A stretch of DNA of 64,000 nucleotides from Mesorhizobium sp. ORS 3324 (GCA_000824825.2 LM655188.1:157053-221052); one strand, 5' to 3'. Shown: positions 44,881-56,280, counted from the first letter of the stretch. Notes: generated by a model from the sequence alone, not told the origin. A program made the numbers and translations.

Positions 44881-46158
44881 CTACTTCTTGTTCTTGGCCA
44901 GCCAGGCTTGCTGCTCCTTGGTCAGGAATGCCGCCCATTCGTCGGCCACCTGCTTGGCCGGCTTCTGGCCGAGCAGCACTTCCTGGAAGTTCTTGATCGC
45001 GACCTGGTCGACGAAGTTGCCGAGGTTCTCCAGATGGGTCGGCGGCGTCACCATTTCATATTTGGAGCTGTCGCTGAGCTCGATGAACCAGCCCTTGAAC
45101 TGCTCGGTCTTGAAATGGGCGTCCTGGTCGGCGCCGTTATGGATCGGGATGACGCCGACTTCCTTGGCCCATTCCAGGTTGTCCTTGGGCGACAACAGCG
45201 TCGCCATCAGCTTCCAGGCCTCTTCCTTGTGCTGGGAATTGGCGAACATCGCCCAGCCGGCATAGCCCAGCGTCGGATAGGACTTGCCGCTCGGTCCCAC
45301 GGGGAGCGGTGCAACGGCGAAATCGTCGGCGCTCATCTTGTCGGCGATGCCGAGCAGCGCGTCCGGATCCTGGTTGAGCATGGCGCAGGTGCCGGAATAG
45401 AAGCCGGTCACCGTCTCGTTGAAGCCCCAACTCACGGCATCCTTCGGCGCCAGGCCGTTCTTGTACATGTCGGCCAGCATCTGCAGGCCCTTGACCGAGC
45501 CCTCGTCATTGATGGTCGAGGTGCCGTCGTCGGTGAAATAGCCGCCCTTGCCGTCGGCGATGTTCATGAACATGTGCATGCCGTTGAAGGCGCCGGGGCC
45601 GCCGCGCAGGCAGTAGCCGTATTTGCCGGGGATGGCCGAGATCTTCTTGGAGAACTCGACGAACTCGTCGAGGGTTGCCGGCGGACGATCGAGGCCGGCC
45701 TGCTTGAACAGCTTCTTGTTCCAGAACAGCGCGTTCACATAGTAGCCGTAGGGGATCATGAACTGGGTGTTGTTGACCGTCGAGCCGAATTGCTTGGCAC
45801 GGTCGCCCAGCGTCTTGGCATCGGGCCATGTGGCCATATACGGCCCGAGATCCTCGAGCTGGCCGTTGTTGGCATAGAGGCCCATCCAGCGTTCCGGCAT
45901 CTCGACGACGTCGGGCGTGTCGCCGGCCTGAACCATGGTGAGGAACTTTTCGAATGCCTGGCCCCAGGGCAGCGAGACGAGCTCGACCTTGACGCCCGGA
46001 TTGGCCTGCTCGAACTCGGCGAGCTGCTTCTTCAGGAATTCGGTGCGCGGCGGGCTGGTGATGACCTCGACCATCTTGATGGTGGTGTCGGCCAGCGCGG
46101 CACCGGCGGAGATCGCCAGACCGGCAGCGGCGGCAAGCAGGATTGTCAGTCTTTTCAT
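44881..46158 (-). CDS. Sugar ABC transporter periplasmic binding protein, family 1
   Basis: The 425-residue binding protein has a signal peptide (MKRLTILLAAAAGLAISAGAALA). It has MalE/UgpB-type segments: LAEFEQANPGVKVELVSLPW, MVQAGDTPDVVEMPERWMG, PYGYYVNALFWNKKLFKQAG and GYAGWAMFANSQHKEEAW. It captures the substrate of the MalFGK-type importer. GGGAG precedes the ATG at 46158. It begins 27 bp after the PLP enzyme gene, so the two are one transcript. Family 1 members bind oligosaccharides, polyols or glycerol-phosphate esters. Confidence 0.9.
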   Translation of the reverse strand: MKRLTILLAAAAGLAISAGAALADTTIKMVEVITSPPRTEFLKKQLAEFEQANPGVKVELVSLPWGQAFEKFLTMVQAGDTPDVVEMPERWMGLYANNGQLEDLGPYMATWPDAKTLGDRAKQFGSTVNNTQFMIPYGYYVNALFWNKKLFKQAGLDRPPATLDEFVEFSKKISAIPGKYGYCLRGGPGAFNGMHMFMNIADGKGGYFTDDGTSTINDEGSVKGLQMLADMYKNGLAPKDAVSWGFNETVTGFYSGTCAMLNQDPDALLGIADKMSADDFAVAPLPVGPSGKSYPTLGYAGWAMFANSQHKEEAWKLMATLLSPKDNLEWAKEVGVIPIHNGADQDAHFKTEQFKGWFIELSDSSKYEMVTPPTHLENLGNFVDQVAIKNFQEVLLGQKPAKQVADEWAAFLTKEQQAWLAKNKK

Positions 46159-46185
46159 GTTCAGGACTCCCATTTTGAACACTCG

Positions 46186-47388
46186 TTATTTTTTTGACTT
46201 GTCGAACGCCTGGGCGATGTCGGCCCAGAGATCCTCGACATTTTCCAATCCGACATTGAAGCGGATGGTTCGGGGGCTGACGCCGAAGCGCGCCATCGAA
46301 TTCAGACCCGGCGTCTGCTCGAGCGAGGCCTTTGCCGGCACGACCAGGCTTTCGTGGCCGCCCCAGCTGACGCCGATGCGGAACAGCTTCAGCGCATCGA
46401 CGAAAGCCGGAATGTCGACATCCTCCGTGACCTCGAAGGAGAACAGCCCGGCATAGCCGGCAAGCGTTTTCTTGCCGGGGTGATTGGAATAGGCGGGATG
46501 GTTGACCCGCTCGACCTGGCCATGCGCCTTCAGCCGTTCGGCAAGAGTCAATCCGCTCTTCATGTGATGTGGCAGTCTGAGCGGCAGCGTGCGCAGGCCG
46601 CGCAGCAAGAGCCAGCCTTCGAAGGGCGAGAGCTTGCCGCCGAGCGAGGAATAGGTCTGCTCGTTGATGTGCTTGATGTGCGCGGCCGAGCCTGCCACGA
46701 CGCCGGCGACGGTGTCGCTGTGGCCGCCGAGATATTTCGAGGCCGAGTGCAGCACCAGATCGACGCCGTGCGAGATCGGTTTCTGGAAGACGGGCGTGGC
46801 CCAGGAATTGTCGATGGTGGTGACTATGCCCTGTTCCTTCGCCAGGCGCGCCAGATGCGCGATATCCTGCAATTCGAACATCATCGATGTCGGGCTTTCG
46901 AGATAGAGCAGCTTGGCACCGGGCAACGCTGCTGCCACCGCGTCCGGATCGGAGCCGTCGACATAGTCGACCTTGATTTGCAACCGCGGGAACAGGCGCT
47001 CGAACAGACGGTAGGCGTCGCCATAGCAATTGCGCACCGCAACGATGCGCTCGCCGGCGCCGACGAAGGCGAGCACGGTGGCGCTGATCGCGGCCATGCC
47101 GCTGGAGAAGCCGCGCGCGGCTTCGGCACCTTCCAAAGCCGCGACGCGCGCCTCGAACTCCATCACCGTCGGATTGTCGCCGCGCGAGTAGATCGGCTGG
47201 CGGCGACGGCCGGCAAAGGTGTCGGCCATGTCGGCATAGTTCTCGAAGGTGAACAGCGAGGTCTGGTAGATCGGCGGCACCACCGCACCGCCGGGAAACG
47301 GATCGTCATGCGCGAGAAGCGTCGCCGCCTCGCCGAGATAGTCGCCGGCCAAAGCGGCCGGGTCGAAAGCGGTCGGGTGCTCGTTCAT
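46186..47388 (-). CDS. PLP-dependent trans-sulfuration enzyme (Cys/Met metabolism family)
   Basis: The 400-residue type I PLP enzyme has SRGDNPTVMEFEARVAALEGAE, FSSGMAAISATVLAF, TIDNSWATPVFQKP and LVLHSASKYLGGHSD with the PLP Lys. It belongs with cystathionine beta-lyase, cystathionine gamma-synthase and methionine gamma-lyase, which cannot be told apart by eye. It overlaps the GntR gene by four bases and precedes the importer genes, suggesting that it acts on what the importer brings in. Confidence 0.88.
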   Translation of the reverse strand: MNEHPTAFDPAALAGDYLGEAATLLAHDDPFPGGAVVPPIYQTSLFTFENYADMADTFAGRRRQPIYSRGDNPTVMEFEARVAALEGAEAARGFSSGMAAISATVLAFVGAGERIVAVRNCYGDAYRLFERLFPRLQIKVDYVDGSDPDAVAAALPGAKLLYLESPTSMMFELQDIAHLARLAKEQGIVTTIDNSWATPVFQKPISHGVDLVLHSASKYLGGHSDTVAGVVAGSAAHIKHINEQTYSSLGGKLSPFEGWLLLRGLRTLPLRLPHHMKSGLTLAERLKAHGQVERVNHPAYSNHPGKKTLAGYAGLFSFEVTEDVDIPAFVDALKLFRIGVSWGGHESLVVPAKASLEQTPGLNSMARFGVSPRTIRFNVGLENVEDLWADIAQAFDKSKK

Positions 47389-48131
47389 CTGCGGTCCGAA
47401 AGTTTGAGGTTGGCGGCACCGCGCTTCAGGTCGTCCTCGACGGTGGCGATGAGCTTCAGCGCCTCGGCTCTAGCCCCCTCCGGATCATGCGCGGCGATGC
47501 AGTCGAAGATGGTGCGGTGGTACGGAAAGCTGGCGTGGCCGAAATCGCGCACGCCGAGCGGATGCTCCCAGAAGCGGTGGAACAGCTCGTGCATGGCGCT
47601 GATGATCTGCTCGAACAGCGGATTGCCGGAGGCGCGGTAGATCGACTGGTGGAACTCCCAGTCCTCTTCCGAGGACATGCCGGCGCGGGTGTGGAAGGCC
47701 TCTTCCATGAGGTCGAGCTTGCGCTCGATCTCGGCGATGTCCGCCTTGCCGGCGCGGACGGCGCAAAGCGCGGCGGCTTCCGCCTCCAGCGCGCGGCGGA
47801 TCTCCAGCGTGCGCATCAGGCCGGCGAAATCATTGCCGCCGGCCAATGTCAGCGGCATGTGCAGCATGTCGGGGGAAACGGCCGCCTTGAGATAGGTGCC
47901 GCTGCCCTGCCGGCGCTCGACGAGCCCTAGACCCTCCCAGCGCGTCAGCGCCTCACGCACCGTGTTGCGGCTGACCTTGAGGCGCTCGGCGAGGATGCGC
48001 TCGGTCGGCAGCTTTTCACCCGGGCCAAGAGCCTCCTGTCTCACAAAAGCCGCCAAGGCCTTCAGCACCGCGTCGTCGCGGGCGGTGGCCTGGATGGGCG
48101 GGAGGGGATCGGTCACGCCGGTGAAATCCAA
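47385..48131 (-). CDS. GntR-family (FadR subfamily) transcriptional regulator
   Basis: The 248-residue protein has an N-terminal winged helix (PTERILAERLKVSRNTVREAL, residues ~40-60) and a C-terminal FCD helical sensor domain with ADIAEIERKLDLME and SFPYHRTIFDCIAA; the His is a usual metal ligand. It should control its own operon, consistent with a TGGTCCAACCA site 11 bp before its start. The first gene of a PLP-ABC operon. Confidence 0.9.
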   Translation of the reverse strand: MDFTGVTDPLPPIQATARDDAVLKALAAFVRQEALGPGEKLPTERILAERLKVSRNTVREALTRWEGLGLVERRQGSGTYLKAAVSPDMLHMPLTLAGGNDFAGLMRTLEIRRALEAEAAALCAVRAGKADIAEIERKLDLMEEAFHTRAGMSSEEDWEFHQSIYRASGNPLFEQIISAMHELFHRFWEHPLGVRDFGHASFPYHRTIFDCIAAHDPEGARAEALKLIATVEDDLKRGAANLKLSDRR

Positions 48132-48141
48132 AGTGGTTCAA

Positions 48142-48152
48142 TGGTCCAACCA
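48142..48152. promoter_or_regulatory. TGGTnnnACCA palindrome, probable operator of the GntR operon
   Basis: TGGTCCAACCA fits the TGGTnnnACCA operator form known for FadR-type GntR regulators. It lies directly upstream of the start codon of the GntR gene, suggesting self-repression. Confidence 0.6.
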
Positions 48153-48239
48153 ATTTCTGCATGAACGAGGAGGCGAGTCAACAGCTGAAACGAGCGGAAC
48201 CGAACGGCGCGGCCACGGCACCGTTCGGCCCGGTTGGTT

Positions 48240-48943
48240 TTAGTCGTGGATCAGCGCCGGCGTGGCCGCGCGAGCATCGCGCCAGCGGGCAAACATTTCC
48301 TCGCGCGCCCGTCTCGAGCCCGCAAGCCGCTCTTTTGCCTGCGCCAGCACGGCCGGCGGCGCTTCAGCCGGCGTGCCCGCGCGGAAGGGAGGGGCCGGCG
48401 CGTATTCGAGCGAGAGCTGCACCGTTTCGGCTTCGGCCTGGCCGAGGAGCCTTGCGACCAGCGCCAGACCGAAATCGATCCCCGACGTGACGCCGCCGGC
48501 GGTGATCAGATTGCCGTCTTCCACAATCCGCGCGTCGACGGATACCGCCCCGAATTCCTCCAGGAAGTCATGCGCGTACCAGTGCGTGGTCGCCCGCTTG
48601 CCCTTGAGCAGCCCGGCCGCACCGAGCACCAGGGCGCCGCTGCACACCGAGGTGACATAGCGTGCCTGCCCCGCGCGCTGCCGCACGAAATCGAGGACCG
48701 GCTGATCCTCCAGCAGCGCGTTGACGCCTCCACCGCCCGGAACGCACAGCACGTCGAGAGGCGGGCAATCGTCGAAGGTCGCCGTCGGACTGAGGACAGT
48801 CGCGTCGACGACACCACGGGATTGCGATCCTTCCAGATCAATTCCACCTCGGCGCCCTTGGCCGATGCGAGGACTTCGTAAGGACCGGTGAGGTCGAGCT
48901 GTTGGACATTGGGGAACACGAGGATGCCGAAACGAAGGGTCAT
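48240..48943 (-). pseudogene. DJ-1/PfpI family protein, frameshifted
   Basis: The first part (MTLRFGILVFPNVQQLDLTG to NPVVSS) and the second part (TATFDDCPPLDVLCVPGGGG onward) are both clear DJ-1/PfpI sequence, of the isonitrile-hydratase-like type, but lie in different frames. One base appears missing near 48800-48806. The nucleophile Cys is in YVTSVCSGALVLGAAG, and the C-terminal GGVTSGIDFGLALVARLLG is intact in the second frame. It could be a real pseudogene, a recent mutation or a sequencing error. It lies back to back with the GlxA-type regulator gene. Confidence 0.75.
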
Positions 48944-49030
48944 GGGAATCTCCGCAGGTTGACTCCGGGCAATCTAAGCCATCATGATCTGGCGCGATCG
49001 CCAATCATCCCTCGTTTCAAGCCAAAAATC

Positions 49031-49978
49031 ATGCGCCGCATCGAAGTCCTTGCCTATCCCGACGTCCAGCTCCTCGACGTCAGCGGGCCGCTTCAGGTCT
49101 TCGCCAGCGCCAACGACTTCAGGGGGCAGGCCGGCGAACCCGCGGCCTACGACGCGGTGGTCATCGCCGCTTCATCGCGGGTAAGGACGTCGGCAGGTCT
49201 CGTGCTCGAGACCGCGGTGCTCCCGCCGCTCGATGCCGGGATCGACACGCTGATCGTGCCGGGAGGATGGGGTGTCAACGCCGCCTGCGAGCAACCGGAA
49301 CTGATCGATTGGGTGATCGGCCGCTCGCGCCGGGCCACTCGAACGGCCTCGGTCTGCAGCGGTGCCTTCCTGCTGGCGACGGCCGGTCTCCTCGATGGCC
49401 GGCGCGCGGTTACCCATTGGGGACGCTGCGCGGAGTTCGCCCGGCGATTTCCGGCGGTCCGCCTCGAGCCCGACCCGATCTTCATTCGTGACGGCAATGT
49501 CTGGACGTCCGCGGGCGTAACGGCGGGCATAGATCTCGCCCTTTCCTTCGTCGAGGCCGACCTCGGCCGACGCATGGCGCTCGCCGTGGCGCGGCAGCTG
49601 GTGGTCTTCCTGAAGCGTCCCGGCGGCCAGGCGCAATTCAGCCAGACCCTCAAGCTGCAGGACGGCGATGGGGCCTTCGACAAGCTGCACGGCTGGATTC
49701 TGGACAATCTGGGCAGCGACCTTTCGCTGTCGAAACTGGCCGAACGCGCCAATATGAGCCCGCGCAGCTTCTCGCGGCGCTATCGGGAGGCAACCGGTAG
49801 GACACCCGCCCGCGCGGTCGAAGAAATCCGCATCGAGGCCGCACGACGGATGCTGGAACAGGGACTGGCCGTGAATCAGACGGTCCGGCGTTGCGGCTTC
49901 GGCTCGGAAGAGACGATGCGGCGCGGCTTTCTACGCACCCTCGGCACCAACCCGCGTGATTACCGCGAGCGGTTCTGA
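49031..49978 (+). CDS. GlxA-family transcriptional regulator (DJ-1/PfpI plus AraC HTH)
   Basis: The 315-residue regulator has a DJ-1/PfpI-like domain (RRIEVLAYPDVQLLDVSGPL, TLIVPGGWGVNAACE and TASVCSGAFLLATAGLLDG) in residues 1-~195. An AraC helix-turn-helix pair follows: LSLSKLAERANMSPRSFSRRYREATG and ARRMLEQ...VRRCGFGSEETMRRGF. It may control the divergent DJ-1/PfpI gene. The ATG at 49031 starts the fold; earlier Met codons are in the other gene's promoter. Confidence 0.9.
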   Translation: MRRIEVLAYPDVQLLDVSGPLQVFASANDFRGQAGEPAAYDAVVIAASSRVRTSAGLVLETAVLPPLDAGIDTLIVPGGWGVNAACEQPELIDWVIGRSRRATRTASVCSGAFLLATAGLLDGRRAVTHWGRCAEFARRFPAVRLEPDPIFIRDGNVWTSAGVTAGIDLALSFVEADLGRRMALAVARQLVVFLKRPGGQAQFSQTLKLQDGDGAFDKLHGWILDNLGSDLSLSKLAERANMSPRSFSRRYREATGRTPARAVEEIRIEAARRMLEQGLAVNQTVRRCGFGSEETMRRGFLRTLGTNPRDYRERF

Positions 49979-50003
49979 AGCATCGTCTCGCCGATGACTG
50001 TCG

Positions 50004-50672
50004 CTACAACGGGGTCTCAACCACCCCATGTGATTGCACGGCGGCGAGGCCGGTTTCGGTGAGCGCGTAGATGCCGCGCTCGGCCCGGGCGAACCAGCCA
50101 TAGTAATTGTGCAGCAGGATGCTGGCCGCGCGCGGCGAAAGGGTTTTCAGATCGCGCGGCCGCTTCGGGCCGTCGGCCATGGCGGCGGCGCAGGCGAGAG
50201 CCTCCTGCCGGTATGCGGTCATGATCGGCTTTCGCCGGGTGCTGCCGCCGATGGACGGATCGCCCTTGCGGCGGTGATGCTCCTCGACCAGGCGCGAGCG
50301 GCGCCTGGGGTCGCGCCGGGGCGGCACGGCGGCCGGGCTGAGCAGCAGCTCGACCCTGCCCTTTGCATCGACCGCCAACAAACCGAAGCCGAGGCGGCGG
50401 CAGAGCGCGCGAAAACGGCGGTCACGCTCGCGGCCCTTGCCGCGCGCCGACATTCGGGCGGCGAGCCAGACCTCGTCGCAGGCCGCCGCGCGATCGACGC
50501 CTTGCAAGACAAGCTCGAGATTGAACTGCAGCTTCAGCTCGCAGATGACGATCACGGGCGGCTCGCCGTCGCGCAGCCCGACGATGTCGCAGCCTCCGAC
50601 CTCGCCTTTGACGGCGAAATCGAGGCTCTCGAGGAACCGCTTCACCGGGGCGTAGAGGGAGGTTTCCAGCAT
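50004..50672 (-). CDS. DUF2161 family PD-(D/E)XK-like protein
   Basis: The 222-residue protein begins LETSLYAPVKRFLESLDF, then CDIVGLRDGEPPVIVICELKL, which fits the D...E-x-K core of the PD-(D/E)XK nuclease superfamily (D in CDIVG, E and K in CELK). A C-terminal winged-helix-like part has PRDLKTLSPRAASILLHNYYGWFARAERGIY. Function is not established. The start was set at the ATG at 50672 by the DUF2161 fold; ribosome binding site is weak. Confidence 0.8.
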   Translation of the reverse strand: MLETSLYAPVKRFLESLDFAVKGEVGGCDIVGLRDGEPPVIVICELKLQFNLELVLQGVDRAAACDEVWLAARMSARGKGRERDRRFRALCRRLGFGLLAVDAKGRVELLLSPAAVPPRRDPRRRSRLVEEHHRRKGDPSIGGSTRRKPIMTAYRQEALACAAAMADGPKRPRDLKTLSPRAASILLHNYYGWFARAERGIYALTETGLAAVQSHGVVETPL

Positions 50673-50771
50673 GGGTGAGCCATAGCCGATTCGGGCTCGG
50701 CCCAGGAGACGCCGCACAATCGCCGCCGCAGGATGCGCAGCCCTGTGAGCGCTGCCGGGAGGGCCTATGGA

Positions 50772-51257
50772 TTATTGCCTGGCGAACGGTCCCCTATAGG
50801 TCTGGCCGGCAAGCGTGTAGGTGCCAGCCAGCGTACCGTCGGGCTGCATCGTAAAGGTGATGTCCGCGCCGTTCGGCAGGCGCCCCAGCTTCAACGTGTT
50901 CCCGACGATCCTGCCGGCGCCGTCGGCGACGCCCGGCTTGTTGTCGGCCACATCGCCCCACGCATAGCTGACCGTCACCTGTCCGCCTGGCGAGACCGTG
51001 AGCACGGCCAGCTTGCCTTCATACATGCCATCCAGCCGCCCGGCCCATATGCCTGAAAACGCGGCATACCTGGCCGGAACGCCCTTGCCGGGAGGCGTGA
51101 TCGACACGGTTTGGTCCAACACCGCCAAATCCGGAGAAGCCGGAGCCGCAACAGCAGCCGGTGCAGGCTGGGGTGGAGGAGCAGGCGGCGCCTCGGATGC
51201 CGATTGGCAGGCAACGAGTGCGATTGCCGCAAATGCGAGGATCGGGAAAAGACTGTT

Positions 51258-51269
<12 letters not shown>
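50772..51269 (-). CDS. Putative lipoprotein overlapping the tRNA-Ala gene
   Basis: The C-terminal ~120 residues contain a repeated beta-like pattern (GIWAGRLDGMYEGKLAVLTV, GNTLKLGRLPNG, GTYTLAGQTYRGPF). A Pro/Ala linker and a lipobox (IALVACQ) precede it. The frame reaches back into the tRNA, so the true start is unclear; TTG at 51269 in the tRNA acceptor stem is the nearest possible start. No positive n-region exists with that start. Function unknown. It may be read from the tRNA promoter. Confidence 0.55.
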
Positions 51270-51333
<64 letters not shown>

Positions 51334-51510
51334 ACTCCCGGCAGTCGGCCGGCGCCGTTTCCGGCGAAGAGATCCGGCGCGGCTGGGAACCGCGCCGTCG
51401 TTTAGTGCAGGCGGCTTCTAGCGCCGCCTTGGGTCAAGATCAAGCCTTGAAACACCGCTTTTTCGTCACAGGCCAAAATGGCCGGCAAACGATCGCGCCA
51501 AGGCTTGAAA

Positions 51511-51903
51511 TCAGACCTCGTCCTCGTCGTCGCCGACGCCGATCATGTCGGAGACGTCGTCGTCCTCTTCCTCCTCGTCGGCAAGGAAGGTGTCGTCGTC
51601 ATCGTCGCCGAGATCGACATCCTCGTCGTCGCCGATATCCGGCAAATCGTCGCCGCCGCCCTTGGCCTCGTCGTCCGCATCTTCCAGCGAGACGATCTCG
51701 GTGCCCTCTTCGTCCTCGGCGTCCAGTTCCTTGTCGGCGACGTCCTCATCTTCCTCGAGGGCGGAAATCTTGCCTTCCTCGAAATAGGAGCGCGGATAGC
51801 TCTTGCCGGTGTACGGCGAGACGATCGGGTCCTTGTTAAGGTCGTAGAATTTCCGACCCGTTTCGGGGTCGACACGCTTTGTGCCAAGTTCAGGTTTTGC
51901 CAC
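51511..51903 (-). CDS. TIGR02300 family protein (acidic FYDLN protein)
   Basis: The 130-residue protein starts with AKPELGTKRVDPETGRKFYDLN, the diagnostic FYDLN motif, then DPIVSPYTGKSYPRSYFE. The remaining ~80 residues are extremely acidic (runs of D and E). The GTG start is preceded by CGAGG; upstream sequence in frame runs into the aroA 5' region and is rejected. The family is confined to Alphaproteobacteria and has no known function. It lies opposite aroA, a common order in Rhizobiales. Confidence 0.9.
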   Translation of the reverse strand: MAKPELGTKRVDPETGRKFYDLNKDPIVSPYTGKSYPRSYFEEGKISALEEDEDVADKELDAEDEEGTEIVSLEDADDEAKGGGDDLPDIGDDEDVDLGDDDDDTFLADEEEEDDDVSDMIGVGDDEDEV

Positions 51904-51948
51904 GGCAAGCCTCGTCAAAAAAAGAATGGTCCCCTTAACCGCAGCTAA

Positions 51949-53457
<1,509 letters not shown>

Positions 53458-53497
53458 CGACGATGGCTTGGAGCCAAACTGAGATGTTGGAGGGGCA

Positions 53498-53546
53498 GCA
53501 CCCCCCTCTGTCCTGCCGGACTGTCCGGCAGGACAGAAGGGGGTGC
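53498..53546. repeat. Long perfect hairpin between aroA and cmk
   Basis: CTGTCCTGCCGG and CCGGCAGGACAG form a perfect 12-bp stem around ACTGT. Outer arms GCACCCCC and GGGGGTGC extend it with a two-base mismatch. No T-run follows. It is probably a mobile-type palindrome or processing site inside the aroA-cmk transcript. Confidence 0.7.
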
Positions 53547-53602
53547 GAAGGATCACGGCGCTCGTCGTTTTCATCGCACCGCTCGATAGCGCTGATACGC
53601 CC

Positions 53603-54253
53603 ATGAGCACCACCTTCACCATCGCCATCGACGGCCCGGCCGGCGCAGGCAAGGGCACTCTCGCCCGCCGGCTCGCCGACCACTACCGGCTGAACCTGCT
53701 CGACACCGGCCTCTCCTATCGCGCGGTGGCGCATAGGCTGCTCGAGCTTGGCTTGCCACTCGACAATGTCTCGGCGGCCGAAACCGCGGCGCGGCAGGTC
53801 GACCTCTCGAACCTCGACCGTACGGTGCTGTCCGCACATGCGGTGGGCGAAGCGGCTTCCAAGGTCGCCGTCATCCCCACTGTCCGGCGCATCCTGGTCG
53901 AGAAGCAGCGCGCGTTCGCTAAGGCGCCGCCGGGCGCGGTGCTCGACGGGCGCGACATCGGCACCGTCGTGTGCCCGGACGCCGACATCAAGCTCTATGT
54001 GACGGCAAGTGCGGAGGTGCGGGCGAAGCGCCGGCTGGCCGAGATCGAGAGCATGGGCGGCAGCGCCGACTTCGCCACCATCCTCGCCGACATCGAGCGC
54101 CGCGACGAGCGCGACATGGGCCGAGCCGACTCGCCGCTGAAACCCGCCGCCGACGCGCACTTGCTTGATACCAGCGAAATGGCTATAGAGGCCGCGTTTC
54201 TGGCGGCCATGGCGATCGTTGACGACGTCCTGGCCAAGGGAAACAAGGCCTGA
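53603..54253 (+). CDS. cmk: Cytidylate kinase
   Basis: The 216-residue kinase has [21 protein letters not shown] (P-loop), [33 protein letters not shown] and [20 protein letters not shown], which match CMP kinases. It phosphorylates CMP and dCMP. The ATG at 53603 directly begins the P-loop strand; the upstream open frame is not family sequence. The length is usual for the family. Confidence 0.95.
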   Translation: MSTTFTIAIDGPAGAGKGTLARRLADHYRLNLLDTGLSYRAVAHRLLELGLPLDNVSAAETAARQVDLSNLDRTVLSAHAVGEAASKVAVIPTVRRILVEKQRAFAKAPPGAVLDGRDIGTVVCPDADIKLYVTASAEVRAKRRLAEIESMGGSADFATILADIERRDERDMGRADSPLKPAADAHLLDTSEMAIEAAFLAAMAIVDDVLAKGNKA

Positions 54254-54459
54254 ACAGGGTTTTCTTTTCACGCTCGCAATTGCCGAATGTGAGAAAAATA
54301 CCCATATCGGGCACGAACCAGCCTGCCAGCATTCTTCATGCGCCGGACTTGCCGCGTTAAGCGGCCTAGGGCTCTTCAGCCCGGAACGCCGGCAGGCTCA
54401 CGCAACGCTAACCCACGGCGCCCGCTCTGCTACCATTGCGGAGCATTCCAGGAGAAACA

Positions 54460-56157
54460 ATGTCAGCTGCAAATCCCACTCGCGATGATTTCGCGAGCAT
54501 GCTCGAAGAATCATTCACCGCCGGCCATTCCGGCGAGGGCCAGGTTGTCCGGGGCACGATCACCGCGATCGAAAAGGACATGGCCATCATCGATGTCGGC
54601 CTCAAGGTCGAAGGCCGCGTGCCGCTGAAGGAATTCGGCGCCAAGGGCAAGGACTCCTCCCTCAAGGTCGGCGACACCGTCGAAGTCTATGTCGAGCGCA
54701 TCGAGAACGCGCTTGGCGAAGCCATGCTGTCGCGCGAGAAGGCTCGCCGCGAGGAGAGCTGGGTGCGCCTCGAAGAGAAGTTCACCAAGGGCGAGCGCGT
54801 CGAAGGCGTCATCTTCAACCAGGTCAAGGGCGGCTTCACCGTCGATCTCGACGGCGCCGTGGCGTTCCTGCCGCGCAGCCAGGTCGACATCCGTCCGATC
54901 CGCGATGTCTCGCCGCTGATGCACAACCCGCAGCCCTTCGAGATCCTCAAGATGGATCGCCGCCGCGGCAACATCGTGGTGTCGCGCCGCACCGTGCTCG
55001 AGGAGAGCCGCGCCGAACAGCGTTCGGAGATCGTGCAGAACCTCGAGGAAGGCCAGGTGGTCGAAGGCGTGGTCAAGAACATCACCGACTACGGTGCGTT
55101 CGTCGACCTCGGCGGCATCGACGGCCTGCTGCATGTCACTGACATGGCATGGCGCCGCGTCAACCATCCGACCGAGATCCTCAACATCGGCCAGACGGTC
55201 AAGGTGCAGATCATCCGCATCAACCAGGAAACCCATCGCATCTCGCTCGGCATGAAGCAGCTCGAGAGCGATCCGTGGTCGGATATCGGCACCAAGTTCC
55301 CGATCGGCAAGAAGATCAAGGGCACCGTCACCAACATCACCGACTACGGCGCGTTCGTCGAGCTGGAGCCTGGGATCGAGGGCCTCATCCACGTTTCGGA
55401 AATGTCGTGGACGAAGAAGAACGTGCATCCCGGCAAGATCCTGTCGACGACGCAGGAAGTCGACGTGGTCGTGCTCGAGGTCGATCCGACCAAGCGCCGC
55501 ATCTCGCTCGGTCTCAAGCAGACGCTGGAGAACCCGTGGGAAGCCTTCGCGCGCAACCATCCGGTCGGCAGCCAGGTCGAAGGCGAGGTCAAGAACAAGA
55601 CCGAGTTCGGCCTGTTCATCGGCCTGGAAGGCGACGTGGACGGCATGGTGCACCTCTCCGACCTGGACTGGACCCGTCCGGGCGAGCAGGTCATCGAGGA
55701 GTACAATCGCGGCGACATGGTCAAGGCGCAGGTGCTCGACGTCGACATCGAGAAGGAGCGGATCTCGCTCGGCATCAAGCAGCTGGCGCGTGACACCGTC
55801 GGCGAGGCGGCAAGCAGCGGTGAGCTGCGCAAGAATGCCGTCGTCACCTGCGAGGTCATCGCGGTGAAGGATGGCGGCCTGGAAGTGCGGCTGGTCGACA
55901 GCGGCCTCGAGACCTTCATCAAGCGTTCGGACCTTTCCCGTGACCGCGACGAGCAGCGCCCCGAGCGCTTCACCGTCGGCCAGAAGGTCGACGCCCGCGT
56001 CATCGCCTTCGACAAGAAGACCCGCAAGCTGCAGGTCTCGATCAAGGCGCTGGAAATCGCCGAGGAGAAGGAAGCGGTCGCCCAGTACGGCTCGACCGAC
56101 TCCGGCGCCTCGCTGGGCGACATTCTGGGCGCGGCGCTGAAGAAGCAGGGCAACTAA
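54460..56157 (+). CDS. rpsA: 30S ribosomal protein S1
   Basis: The 565-residue protein carries six S1 RNA-binding domains; repeated [24 protein letters not shown] and [25 protein letters not shown] segments mark domains 3 and 4. It binds mRNA on the small subunit. AGGAG precedes the ATG. The ~200 bp upstream hold its promoter; cmk lies before it. A strong terminator follows. Confidence 0.97.
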   Translation: MSAANPTRDDFASMLEESFTAGHSGEGQVVRGTITAIEKDMAIIDVGLKVEGRVPLKEFGAKGKDSSLKVGDTVEVYVERIENALGEAMLSREKARREESWVRLEEKFTKGERVEGVIFNQVKGGFTVDLDGAVAFLPRSQVDIRPIRDVSPLMHNPQPFEILKMDRRRGNIVVSRRTVLEESRAEQRSEIVQNLEEGQVVEGVVKNITDYGAFVDLGGIDGLLHVTDMAWRRVNHPTEILNIGQTVKVQIIRINQETHRISLGMKQLESDPWSDIGTKFPIGKKIKGTVTNITDYGAFVELEPGIEGLIHVSEMSWTKKNVHPGKILSTTQEVDVVVLEVDPTKRRISLGLKQTLENPWEAFARNHPVGSQVEGEVKNKTEFGLFIGLEGDVDGMVHLSDLDWTRPGEQVIEEYNRGDMVKAQVLDVDIEKERISLGIKQLARDTVGEAASSGELRKNAVVTCEVIAVKDGGLEVRLVDSGLETFIKRSDLSRDRDEQRPERFTVGQKVDARVIAFDKKTRKLQVSIKALEIAEEKEAVAQYGSTDSGASLGDILGAALKKQGN

Positions 56158-56165
56158 GCGTTCCA

Positions 56166-56188
56166 GGAAAACCGCTCAGCGGTTTTCC
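56166..56188. repeat. Intergenic palindrome GGAAAACCGCT-c-AGCGGTTTTCC
   Basis: Perfect 11-bp arms around one base, directly after rpsA. The surrounding TTCCAGGAAAACCGCT...CAGGAATTGCG matches the repeats at 22509 and 59471. Confidence 0.7.
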
Positions 56189-56225
56189 GTCAGGAATTGC
56201 GCAAGCCCTTCGCCTGCTGAAAGAG

Positions 56226-56262
56226 AAAACCCCGCCGGATCGCTCCGGCGGGGTTTTTCTTT
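56226..56262 (+). terminator. Rho-independent terminator after rpsA
   Basis: AACCCCGCCGGA and TCCGGCGGGGTT form a perfect 12-bp stem with a TCGC loop, followed by TTTCTTT. It serves rpsA and, with its A-run on the other side, possibly the convergent SDR gene as well. Confidence 0.93.
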
Positions 56263-56280
56263 GTCCTATGAGCTGGTGTC

